64,000 bases of DNA. It comes from Chelativorans sp. Marseille-P2723 (GTDB lineage Bacteria > Pseudomonadota > Alphaproteobacteria > Rhizobiales > Rhizobiaceae). The position numbers and the translations under genes were made by a program. Location of the stretch: the NCBI RefSeq assembly GCF_902809845.1, contig NZ_CADDWI010000009.1, positions 434,001-498,000 on the forward strand, given 5' to 3'. The stretch's first letter is position 1, and the number at the start of each line of letters is the position of its first letter. Positions 43,681-52,171 of this stretch are shown here, one piece after another. The notes beneath the pieces are model-generated. The model searched no databases, was not told where the DNA came from, and was given only the letters and a program-made list of their open reading frames with translations.

Positions 43681-46056
43681 CAGTCGCCGGCCTCGGCCGC
43701 CGTTCCATAAGGCCAGGTCCAGTCGCGGATTTCGGGCATGTCCTCGCCATGCTCGCAGACGTAAGCTTTGTGCTCTTCGAGTTTCCTTTCCAGCGCGGCG
43801 CCGAATTGGGCCGACCGTTCGGCAAGTTGTGGCAGGCGGCGTAACGCAGACAGCGCCAGATGAAAGCGGTCGATCTGGTTCATCACCGCAATGTCGAAGG
43901 GCGTGGTGGTCGTGCCCTCCTCGTGAAAGCCATGAACGTGGAAATTGTCGTGGTTGTTGCGCCGGTAGGTCAGCCGGTGGATGAGATAGGGATAGCCGTG
44001 ATAGGCGAAAATGACGGGCTTGTCCGTGGTGAACAGGCGGTCGAAGATCTCGTCCGCGAAGCCGTGCGGATGCTCGCTATGGGACTGCAGCGTCATCAGA
44101 TCGACGACGTTGACGACACGGATCCTGATCTCCGGAAGCGCCGTGCGCACAAGATCGACGGCGGCCAGCGTCTCCATTGTCGGTACGTCCCCCGCGCAGG
44201 CTATCACGATGTCCGGTTCCTCGCCGGACGGGCCCGTGCAGGCCCAATCCCAGATGCCGGCGCCGGCCTTGCAGTGCCTTTCCGCCGCATCGGCGCTCAG
44301 CCATTGCGGCGACGGCTGTTTGCCCGCCGTGATGACGTTGATGCGATTCCAGGTCCGCAGGCAATGATCGGTGACCCAAAGCAGCGTGTTGGCGTCCGGC
44401 GGGAAATAGAGCCGGACCGTATCGGCCTTCTTGTTGGCCACGAAATCGGCGAAGCCGGGATCCTGATGGGAAAAGCCGTTATGGTCCTGGCGCCAGACAT
44501 GGGAGGTCAACAGATAGTTCAACGAGGCGATCGGCTTGCGCCAGGGCAATTCCGCCGAGGTCTTCAGCCATTTCGCATGCTGGTTGACCATGGAGTCCAC
44601 GATGTGGATGAAGGCTGGAAAACAGGCCATGCCGTCCAGTCAGCAGATAGCCCTCCAGCCAGCCCTGGCAGAGATGCTCCGATAGAACCTCCATGACCCT
44701 GCCTTCACGGGCAAGATGGACGTCATAGGGCTCGATTCCTTCCATCCAGACACGGTCCGTCACATCAAACACGGCGTCCAGCCGGTTCGATGAGGTTTCG
44801 TCCGGCCCCATCAGGCGGAAGTTCCGCGCTTCACCGTTCAGGCTGATGACATCGCGCAAATAGGCGCCCATGAGGCGGGTCGCTTCTGCGATCCTGCCGC
44901 CCGGTTCCGGCACCTCGATGGCAAAACTCTTCCAGTCGGGCAGGACGAGGTCCTTCTTTAACAAGCCGCCATTGGCATGCGGAAGCGCGCCCATGCGCTT
45001 TTCTCTCTTGGGTGCGAGCGCCGCGATTTCGGGCAGCAATCGCCCTTCCGCATCGAACAGTTCCTCCGGCCGATAGCTGCGCATCCATTCCTCAAGGATC
45101 TGGCGATGAGCGGCATTGCCGCGCGCATTGGAGACGGGCACCTGGTGCGAGCGCCAGAAATCCTCGACCTTCTCGCCGTCGACCTCTTTCGGTCCGGTCC
45201 AGCCTTTCGGGCTGCGCAGGATGATCATCGGCCAGCGGGGCCTGTCACCCGCCCATCCCTCCTTACGGGCGCCAGTCTGGATGTCCCGGATGCGATCCAT
45301 CGCCTCGTCCAGCGTGGCCGCCATCAAACCGTGCATGGCCATCGGATCGCTGCCCTCGACGAAGAAGGGATCGTAACCATAGCCGGTGAAGAGGCTCTTC
45401 AGTTCACCGACGTCCATACGCGCCAGCAGCGTCGGATTGGCGATCTTGTAGCCATTCAGATGCAGGATAGGCAGCACCGCGCCGTCCACCCGTGGGTTGA
45501 GGAACTTGTTGGAATGCCAGGCGGCGGCCAGCGGGCCGGTCTCCGCCTCGCCGTCGCCGACGACGCAGGCCACGATCAAATCCGGATTGTCGAAAGCCGC
45601 TCCAAAGGCGTGGACCAGCGCATATCCAAGCTCCCCACCCTCATGAATCGAACCGGGCGTTTCGGGCGCGACGTGGCTCGGCACACCGCCGGGGAAGGAG
45701 AATTGCTTGAACAGCTTCCTCATCCCCTCGGCGTCTCGGCCGATGTCTGGGTAAATCTCGCTGTAGCTGCCCTCGAGCCAGGTGTTGGCAACCATGGCCG
45801 GGCCGCCATGTCCCGGGCCGCAGACGTAAAGCACGTCGAGATCGCGTTTCCGGATCAACCTGTTCAGGTGCACATAGATGAAGTTGAGACCCGGCGTAGT
45901 CCCCCAATGTCCAAGCAGTCTGGGCTTCACGTGCTCGGCACGCAGAGGTTCTCGCAGCAGCGGATTGTCCATCAGATAGATTTGTCCGACGGAGAGGTAG
46001 TTGGCGGCACGCCAATAGCGATCCATTATCTTCAGCTCAGCCGAAGTCTGATTCAC
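43680..46056 (-). pseudogene. xfp: Phosphoketolase, frameshifted
   Basis: Phosphoketolase splits xylulose 5-phosphate or fructose 6-phosphate with phosphate to acetyl phosphate. The start is 46056; N-terminal sequence includes [59 protein letters not shown] and [11 protein letters not shown], which bind thiamine diphosphate and substrate. The frame shifts near 44617-44622, where family members read [14 protein letters not shown]; about eight bases appear deleted. The C-terminal 315 residues follow in another frame down to the stop at 43680, next to ackA. Rejoining gives about 790 residues, the family length. The shift would remove the last third of the enzyme. Confidence 0.9.
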
Positions 46057-46362
46057 GGTTCAGCCCTTTGCGTTTCTCGCGACGATATTCCTGATTCATG
46101 TCAACAACACATCATGCCCATGATTTTTGTCATGTAGCTGGAACCAGAGTCGCCGATTACGGCGTCGTCTGACGCAAAGGTTCGCCGGTCGGATAACCAC
46201 GGTGCTGTACCTATCGGAATGCACATAGTATTGCCTTGGCTGGTTTCGCAGCAGCCAGCGATGCAGCAATGCTGGTTGCCCCGATAGCTGCGAAGGTCAT
46301 TTTTTTCGCGCCTTGGGGATACGCGGCGGGTACACGTTCAAGACTCTCCGGATGATTTGGGG
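46057..46362. other. Gap between xfp and narK with an FNR-like box
   Basis: No gene is firmly supported. A 29-codon frame on the minus strand (46211-46300) has a signal-peptide-like look (MTFAAIGATSIAASLAAAKPAKA) but ends at once; it may be a remnant of a secreted protein. The FNR-like box at 46091-46104 faces xfp. Confidence 0.5.
46091..46104 (-). promoter_or_regulatory. FNR/FixK-like box upstream of xfp
   Basis: On the minus strand it reads TTGACATGAATCAG, one mismatch from TTGA-N6-TCAA. It ends 35 bases before the xfp start codon. Confidence 0.45.
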
Positions 46363-47622
46363 TTATCTGCCGTTGGAGGTTACACTCTCGCCCATTACGG
46401 GCGCGCGACGCACTTCCGTCAGATAATTCAATACCAGAGATACCGCGACGATCCCGTAAAGCAGCATGAAGCAACTCGAGTTTACGCCGAGCCCGTCGAG
46501 AATGACTCCGAACATGATAGGCAGTAGGAAGCCGCCCAGGCCGCCGGCCATGCCGACCACGCCGGAAACCACGCCCATGTTCTCCGGGAATTCGTCGCCG
46601 ATATATTTGAACGTCGAGGCCATGCCGCAGGCGAAGGCTATGCCGAGAACAAACAGCAGAGCCGTAAACAACCAGGACGGCAAGGCGATGCCGAAACCCC
46701 GTGGACCTTCGATCGTATGAACGATCAGTTCCGTCTTGGGATAGGAGAGCAGGAACAGGCAGACCCAGGCGATCCACAGCACCCACCAAGTCACCGCGTG
46801 CGCTCCGAAGCGATCCGACAACCAGCCACCCAGGGCGCGAAACGCGCCGCCGGGCAGTGCGAATGCTGTGGCGAGTAACGACGCCTGAGCGATGGAGTAG
46901 CCGTACTCCGTCGTGAAATACTGCGGCATCCAGATCGAAAGGGCCGTGAACCCGCCGAATACGATCGAGTAGTATTGACAATATTTCCAGACCCGTGGAT
47001 CGCGCAGGACCGTCAACTGCCGCATCATGGACGGCGTTGAATTGTCCGACCGCGCCGGGTCGGGCGCGGAGAATATCCAGAAGAGCGCCGCCGTGACCAC
47101 CAGCGCCGCCGCATAGACCTTCGGTACCATCTCCCATCCATACTGCTCGATGAGGAATGGCGCGACGAACATGTTGAGCGCGGCCCCCACCGTGCCGGCG
47201 CCGAACAATCCCATGGCGAAGCCGCGGCGCTCCTTGGGAAAGAAGCGGGCGACATAGGGTGTTCCGACCGCGAAAGACGCGCCGACGAGACCCAGTGCGA
47301 GCCCGAGGAGAAGGAACTGCCACAAGGCGGAGGCATAGGCCGAGATCCAGAGTGGCACAGCACAGCCGAGCAGAAGAAGTAGCATGATACGGCGCCCGCC
47401 GAAACGGTCCGTCCAGATCCCGAGCGGCAATCTGAACAGCGCTCCTGTCAGCACGGGCGTGGCGGTCAAAAGGCCGAATTCGGTCGAATCGAGGCCGAGT
47501 TGCGCGCGAATCGGAATCCCGATCACGCCGAACATCATCCAGACTGCGAAGCAGACCGTGAATGCTAGCGTGGTGATCAACAGGACGGTGAAGTCACCCT
47601 GCTCGCCGGAGGTGTAGGACAT
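46363..47622 (-). CDS. narK: NarK-type nitrate/nitrite transporter
   Basis: A 419-residue MFS protein of the nitrate/nitrite porter family, about twelve helices. The start at 47622 follows CDS 47631-47855 closely. Typical features: an N-terminal signature RAQLGLDSTEFGLLTATPVLTGALFRLPLGIWTDRFGGRR (residues about 43-83), FALPGGAFRALGGWLSDRFG (about 248-267) and the second nitrate signature VVGMAGGLGGFLLP (about 360-373). It imports nitrate and exports nitrite for the Nar enzyme. It is the last gene of the nar operon on the minus strand. Confidence 0.94.
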   Translation of the reverse strand: MSYTSGEQGDFTVLLITTLAFTVCFAVWMMFGVIGIPIRAQLGLDSTEFGLLTATPVLTGALFRLPLGIWTDRFGGRRIMLLLLLGCAVPLWISAYASALWQFLLLGLALGLVGASFAVGTPYVARFFPKERRGFAMGLFGAGTVGAALNMFVAPFLIEQYGWEMVPKVYAAALVVTAALFWIFSAPDPARSDNSTPSMMRQLTVLRDPRVWKYCQYYSIVFGGFTALSIWMPQYFTTEYGYSIAQASLLATAFALPGGAFRALGGWLSDRFGAHAVTWWVLWIAWVCLFLLSYPKTELIVHTIEGPRGFGIALPSWLFTALLFVLGIAFACGMASTFKYIGDEFPENMGVVSGVVGMAGGLGGFLLPIMFGVILDGLGVNSSCFMLLYGIVAVSLVLNYLTEVRRAPVMGESVTSNGR

Positions 47623-47630
47623 TGTACCCC

Positions 47631-47855
47631 TCAGAAGACGATGAGGACGATCGCCACGATCACGCAAACGATCGTTGCGGCCGCCCAGATGACTGGCCAA
47701 TAGGCGCCCTCGTCCTTCTTGAGGGAAACGCTTTCCATTGGATCGGTGCCCTGGTGATCGGCGCCATAGGTCGCGTCATGCACCTGCTTCATCGCCGGAT
47801 TGAGCGGCGAAGCGTCAGGTGTGGAGCTTGGCCGGGGCGGCGGGACGGTGCTCAT
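47631..47855 (-). CDS. Small single-helix membrane protein of the nar operon
   Basis: A 74-residue protein with a proline- and serine-rich N-terminus, an aspartate/histidine-containing middle and one C-terminal helix (AYWPVIWAAATIVCVIVAIVLIV). It lies eight bases before narK in the same operon. It is not a known subunit that I can name. The dispersed context suggests it is narK-linked; function unknown. Confidence 0.65.
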   Translation of the reverse strand: MSTVPPPRPSSTPDASPLNPAMKQVHDATYGADHQGTDPMESVSLKKDEGAYWPVIWAAATIVCVIVAIVLIVF

Positions 47856-48177
47856 GATCTATCCTCGTCGAAGGGTCAAACACGTGGTCTTCACATACAG
47901 GCGCGGCCATGCGCCAACGCACCATGACCCTGAGGCAGGCCATTCCAGGATCGTCGCTGTCGCGCACTGTACGGCTGAGCTGCGCCCAGGCCTCCTCGTC
48001 GGCAAAACGGCTGAAATCGGCGACGGCCATACGAAGATAACCGCTCAGGGACCCGCCATCCGCAATAGCCGCCGTCTTCACCGCCTCTGCAAGTTCGGGA
48101 TCGGCCGCTTCAGCCCATATCTCGAACGTCGCCGCCGAGCGCCTTGCCGAGCCCAATATGTCGCCGAGCGTTGCCAT
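47815..48177 (-). CDS. Conserved hypothetical protein of nar operons
   Basis: A 120-residue soluble protein (start 48177) with a helical N-terminal section (GDILGSARRSAATFEIWAEAADPELAEAVKTAAIADGG) and a proline/histidine-rich tail. The start codon overlaps the stop of the PpiC-type gene by one base (TGATG). Its end overlaps the next small gene by 41 bases in another frame. Genes of similar size occupy this place after narI and the peptidylprolyl isomerase gene in Alphaproteobacteria. Function unknown. Confidence 0.65.
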   Translation of the reverse strand: MATLGDILGSARRSAATFEIWAEAADPELAEAVKTAAIADGGSLSGYLRMAVADFSRFADEEAWAQLSRTVRDSDDPGMACLRVMVRWRMAAPVCEDHVFDPSTRIDHEHRPAAPAKLHT

Positions 48178-49157
48178 CAACTCGCCCCGATCGATTCTGG
48201 ATCCATCAGTACGCCCTCGATATCCGCCGAACGCGCCAGTTCCGCCGCATAGCGCGCGCTGGCGACCGTCCACGCACGGGCGTCGAGCATATCTGCGATC
48301 CGCGGCATGACGATATCGAACGGCAGCGTCCGCCCCTCGATCTTGCGTTGCAGGCGCAGCACATGCCAACCGAAACGGGAGCGCACGGGCTCGCGGGCGG
48401 TCGTGCCTTCCGGGAGCCGTTCCAGCGCTTGCTGCACGGCTGAAACCAGTTCGCCTCGCCTCACCTGACCGAGCGACCCTCCCTGATGCGCGGTCGGGCA
48501 TTTAGAGAACTCCCGGGCGGCTGCGGCGAAGTTTTCCGGGTCATCACCCAATTCGGCCGCGATGGCGTAAGCTTCACCTTCGGCTGCCGCCCAAGCGGCA
48601 TCGTCCTTTCCTTCCGGTTCAATGAGGATATGCGAGGCTTCAAACAGGTCGGGCGTGCGGAACCGATCGACGCGGCTTTCATAATAGCGTCGGCATTCTT
48701 CTTCTCCGGCCTTTGCAGGCTCAACCTCTCGATCAAGTAGCATGCGGATTGTTGCATCCTCCGGCGTCTCGCCGCGCCCCTGCTCGTCTTGCTCGGGTTC
48801 AGGCTCGATATGGAGCCTATGTGCCTCCTGCAGAAGAAGCTCGCGGAGCACCAAAGCTCGCGCGGCCTCCTTCCAGGCCGTTTCGCCGTCAGAGGCAGGA
48901 TGATGCTGGATTTCCTGCGCAATCTCTTCGGGCTCGATTTCGACGCCGTTGACCAGCACCGTCCCGAAACTCGGCGGCGCTGGCCGCAGCCGCGAATCGG
49001 GCGATGGTGAGCCGCAGCCGCCGCTCTCGCACGCCCCCGGCATCACAGGGGCGGAATGGACGCAGCCGCCGCTCTCGCACGCCCCCGGCATCACAGGGGC
49101 GGAATGGACGCGGCGCGTGCGGGCCGATGCCCTTGCATCGAGTATGGTATGGGTCAT
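48177..49157 (-). CDS. PpiC-type peptidylprolyl isomerase of the nar operon
   Basis: A 326-residue protein with a helical N-terminal chaperone-like part (about 65-160) and a parvulin domain (about 185-280): DLFEASHILIEPEG, FAAAAREFSKCPTAHQGGSLGQVRRGELV and FGWHVLRLQRK. Such a gene follows narGHJI in many bacteria and is taken to aid maturation of the nitrate reductase; there is no signal peptide, so it acts in the cytoplasm. The N-terminal 50 residues contain an exact 48-base repeat (49013-49108) that adds a 16-residue duplicate with extra cysteines. It overlaps narI by four bases. Confidence 0.88.
   Translation of the reverse strand: MTHTILDARASARTRRVHSAPVMPGACESGGCVHSAPVMPGACESGGCGSPSPDSRLRPAPPSFGTVLVNGVEIEPEEIAQEIQHHPASDGETAWKEAARALVLRELLLQEAHRLHIEPEPEQDEQGRGETPEDATIRMLLDREVEPAKAGEEECRRYYESRVDRFRTPDLFEASHILIEPEGKDDAAWAAAEGEAYAIAAELGDDPENFAAAAREFSKCPTAHQGGSLGQVRRGELVSAVQQALERLPEGTTAREPVRSRFGWHVLRLQRKIEGRTLPFDIVMPRIADMLDARAWTVASARYAAELARSADIEGVLMDPESIGAS
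49013..49108. repeat. Tandem duplication, 2 x 48 bp, in the ppiC-type gene
   Basis: Copies 49013-49060 and 49061-49108 are identical. Since 48 is a multiple of three the frame stays open; the protein gains a second VHSAPVMPGACESGGC unit. Confidence 0.97.
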
Positions 49158-49939
49158 TGTGCACTCTCGCTGTGGGAACGGGGGATGGAATCGCCACCGA
49201 AGCTCGGAGCGAGGCCGGCGGGGCCTCGCGTCGGAGTGGTGCTGGCGCCGCTTTTCGCGCGCGATCGCACGATCTGGTAGCCCGGCCTGAACAGATACCA
49301 GACGGGCGCGCTCCAGATGTGGACCAGCCGGGTAAACGGTGTGATCAGGAACAGCGTCAGTCCCAGCACGATATGCATCTTGTAGACGAGCGCGGTGTCG
49401 ATGATCAGCGCCGACGCGCCTGGGTTGAACTGAGTAAGCCCACTCGCCCAACCCATGAATAGCACCATCTCGTGACCGTCGAGCGCGTTCACGGTCCAAA
49501 TAGTCGTCGCGAGCCCTAGGACAAGCTGAAGCCAGATGAGAACGAGAACGAGGATGTCTCCGATTGACGAAGAGCGTCGAATACGAGGATCGAACAACCG
49601 CCGATGAAGCAGCAGAGAGCAGCCGATGAAAGCGAATATCCCGGCAATCCCTCCGACTGTAAGCGCCGTCACCTGCTTGAAGCCGTGAGACACGCCGACG
49701 AAGCTGAAGACGGCCGCGGGCGTGAGCAGGCCGACTAAATGCCCGACAAATAGGATCAGCACGCCGAGATGGAACAGGTTGGAGCCCAGCATCATCTGTC
49801 GGCGGCGCAAGAACTGCGAGGATTGCGAGCGCCAGGTGTATTGCCCCTTGTCGAAGCGCAGGATACTTCCAACGATAAGAACCGTGATCGCGAGATAGGG
49901 ATACCAGCCAAAGAGCAGGTAATTGACGAATTCTCGCAT
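49154..49939 (-). CDS. narI: Respiratory nitrate reductase gamma subunit (cytochrome b)
   Basis: A 261-residue membrane protein with five helices that carries two b haems and passes quinol electrons to NarH. Haem-ligand histidines are seen in GHLVGLLTP (about residue 66), VSHGFKQV, and KMHIVLGLTLFLITPFTRLVHIWSAP (about 187-212). The stop overlaps the PpiC-type start by four bases. The tail after residue 230 is low-complexity and longer than in E. coli. Confidence 0.95.
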   Translation of the reverse strand: MREFVNYLLFGWYPYLAITVLIVGSILRFDKGQYTWRSQSSQFLRRRQMMLGSNLFHLGVLILFVGHLVGLLTPAAVFSFVGVSHGFKQVTALTVGGIAGIFAFIGCSLLLHRRLFDPRIRRSSSIGDILVLVLIWLQLVLGLATTIWTVNALDGHEMVLFMGWASGLTQFNPGASALIIDTALVYKMHIVLGLTLFLITPFTRLVHIWSAPVWYLFRPGYQIVRSRAKSGASTTPTRGPAGLAPSFGGDSIPRSHSESAQ

Positions 49940-49952
49940 GGTTCTCTTCCCT

Positions 49953-50648
49953 TCAGTCCTTGATCGTCGCGGTCACCGCCCGGCGTGCTGCCCGGATCTT
50001 TGCAACTATCCCGGTTGGCCCACCGCCATCATGCAGAGGCGCCCCGAAATTGACTGGAGCTTCTTCCCATTCATCGTCGATGGATTTGTCGTCTTCCGGC
50101 TTTGCGCGGTCACGCAGCTCTGCGATTGCCGCTGGATCGGGCTTGGCATCGGGAAGCGCCAACAGCGCGTGAAACACGGCGGCATAGGACGATCCCCGTT
50201 CCGATAGCCGCTGCTCGATGACCACCAGAACGTGCGCCGGCTCGCTCAGCCATTCACGAGCCTCTTTGGCAGATGAGCAGGAGAGGAATTCAAGAAACAT
50301 GGGCAGGAAATCAGGCAATTCGCTTGACTCCATAATGAATTCTCGATCCACATATTGTTGGCCAAGATCGATCATCGCCTGGCCGCGTTCGCGGCTCTCT
50401 CCATGAACATGCTCGAATAGATGAAGCGAGAGCGACCGCGAACGGTCGAAAAGCTCGCTATAGGCTACCTGAAGGTCAAGCAGATCCTCCGTCTCGAAGG
50501 AGCGCAGCAAAGGTTCAAGCCGCGCGAGGGCTTCATCAGGAAGCACCGCTTCCGAGCGAAGTGCTACCCGGACTTCGGCTATGTTTTCCTTCAGTTCGGC
50601 GGATGGATAGCCGAGCAATGCCGACAATGCGCGTAGCGTTAGCTTCAT
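49953..50648 (-). CDS. narJ: Nitrate reductase assembly chaperone
   Basis: A 231-residue all-helical protein of the NarJ/TorD family: LRALSALLGYPSAELKENI (residues 6-24), SLHLFEHVHGESRERGQAMIDLGQQY (about 75-100), and LPDFLPMFLEFLS. It binds the NarG N-terminus and times cofactor insertion. It overlaps narH by four bases. Its client NarG is damaged in this window. Confidence 0.93.
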   Translation of the reverse strand: MKLTLRALSALLGYPSAELKENIAEVRVALRSEAVLPDEALARLEPLLRSFETEDLLDLQVAYSELFDRSRSLSLHLFEHVHGESRERGQAMIDLGQQYVDREFIMESSELPDFLPMFLEFLSCSSAKEAREWLSEPAHVLVVIEQRLSERGSSYAAVFHALLALPDAKPDPAAIAELRDRAKPEDDKSIDDEWEEAPVNFGAPLHDGGGPTGIVAKIRAARRAVTATIKD

Positions 50649-52171
50649 GTCGGGATGTCCATGTAGGGTTTGCGCGGCGTCCGCTTCGGCCCCCCGAACA
50701 GGTTAAGCTTCGTGGATCCATTGGTCGGTTCCTTGAAGCCAAACCCCGTCGAACCGCGCAGGAGGTAGGCATCCTCGTTCAATTCACGGTGCGTGGTCGG
50801 GATAACATAGCGGTCCTCATAGGCCGCTAAGGCCATGTAGCGGTACATTTCCTCGATCATGGGACCGGTGAGACCGACATTTTCGGCGATGCTCTCATCA
50901 ATGCGACCATCAACCGTCTTCGCACGCATAAAGCCGCGCATTGCAAGCATTCGTTCCAGTGCGGCAACGATCGGCTCCTCGTCGCCCGCGGTAAGAAGAT
51001 TCGCGAGATAACGCATCGGAATCCGAAGAGAGCGCACATCGGGCATGCCGTTGTTGACCGACATCTTGCCGGCTTCGGCTGCGGACTGGATGGGCGACAA
51101 AGGCGGCACGTACCAGACCATCGGCAATGTGCGATACTCGGGATGGAGCGGGAAGGCGACCTTCCACTCCATAGCCATCTTGTAGACGGGCGAGCGGGTC
51201 GCAGCCTCGATCCACGCCTCGGGCACCCCATCCAGTCTTGCCTGTTCCTGGATGGCCGGATCATAGGGATCGAGGAATACTCCCAACTGAGCGGGATAAA
51301 GATCCTTCGGATCCTCGACCGATGCCGCCGCCTGGATGCGATCTGCATCGTAGAGTACGACGCCCAAATACCGAATGCGCCCAACGCAGGTTTCGGAACA
51401 GACCGTCGGCTGCCCCACCTCAATGCGCGGATAGCAAAAGATGCATTTTTCGGATTTGCCGGTCGACCAGTTGTAGTAGATTTTTTTGTAGGGACAGCCC
51501 GACACGCACATGCGCCAGCCACGGCACTTGTCCTGGTCGATCAGGACGATGCCGTCCTCCTCGCGCTTGTAGATCGCGCCTGAAGGGCAGGAGGCAAGGC
51601 AGGACGGATTAAGGCAATGCTCGCAAAGCCGTGGCAGATACATAAGGAAGGTCTGCTCGAACTGGCCGTAGATTTCCTTCTCGACCCCCTCAAAGTTATA
51701 ATCTTGCGAGCGCTTGGAGAATTCGCCGCCTAGGTCGTCCTCCCAGTTGCCGCTCCACTCGATCTTCTTCAGCACCTCCCCCGTCACGAGCGAGCGAGGC
51801 TTGGCCGAAGGCTGGGCCTCCAGTTCTGGCGCTTTTTGCAGCCATTCATATTCGAAAGTGTAAGGCTCGTAGAAATCGTCGATCTCAGGGAGGTCCGGGT
51901 TGGCGAAGATCTTGGAGAGAATCCGCCATTTGGAGCCTTGCCGAGGCACGATCTTGCCATTCTTCTTTCTGACCCAGCCGCCCTTCCAGCGGTTCTGATT
52001 TTCCCAATCCTTCGGGTATCCGACGCCCGGCTTGGACTCGACATTGTTGAACCATGCGTATTCAACGCCTTCGCGGTTGGTCCATACGTTCTTGCAGGTG
52101 ATCGAGCAGGTATGGCAGCCGATGCACTTGTCGAGGTTCAAAACCATCGCGATCTGCGCGCGGACCTTCAT
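50645..52171 (-). CDS. narH: Respiratory nitrate reductase beta subunit (iron-sulfur)
   Basis: A 508-residue electron-transfer protein with four iron-sulfur sites: CIGCHTCSITCKN (about residue 16), CEHCLNPSCLASCP (about 184), CRGWRMCVSGCP (about 217, with the tryptophan that marks the [3Fe-4S] site) and CIFCYPRIE / CSETC (about 243). Start at 52171 is the standard MKVRAQ start and overlaps narG by four bases. It passes electrons from NarI haem to NarG. Confidence 0.96.
   Translation of the reverse strand: MKVRAQIAMVLNLDKCIGCHTCSITCKNVWTNREGVEYAWFNNVESKPGVGYPKDWENQNRWKGGWVRKKNGKIVPRQGSKWRILSKIFANPDLPEIDDFYEPYTFEYEWLQKAPELEAQPSAKPRSLVTGEVLKKIEWSGNWEDDLGGEFSKRSQDYNFEGVEKEIYGQFEQTFLMYLPRLCEHCLNPSCLASCPSGAIYKREEDGIVLIDQDKCRGWRMCVSGCPYKKIYYNWSTGKSEKCIFCYPRIEVGQPTVCSETCVGRIRYLGVVLYDADRIQAAASVEDPKDLYPAQLGVFLDPYDPAIQEQARLDGVPEAWIEAATRSPVYKMAMEWKVAFPLHPEYRTLPMVWYVPPLSPIQSAAEAGKMSVNNGMPDVRSLRIPMRYLANLLTAGDEEPIVAALERMLAMRGFMRAKTVDGRIDESIAENVGLTGPMIEEMYRYMALAAYEDRYVIPTTHRELNEDAYLLRGSTGFGFKEPTNGSTKLNLFGGPKRTPRKPYMDIPT

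Noticed and set aside
46211-46300. 29-codon signal-peptide-like frame on the minus strand
   Set aside because: Too short and without a mature part. Mentioned only as a possible remnant.
46211-47323. 370-codon minus-strand frame overlapping narK
   Set aside because: It is an alternative frame of narK; the narK frame has all transporter signatures.
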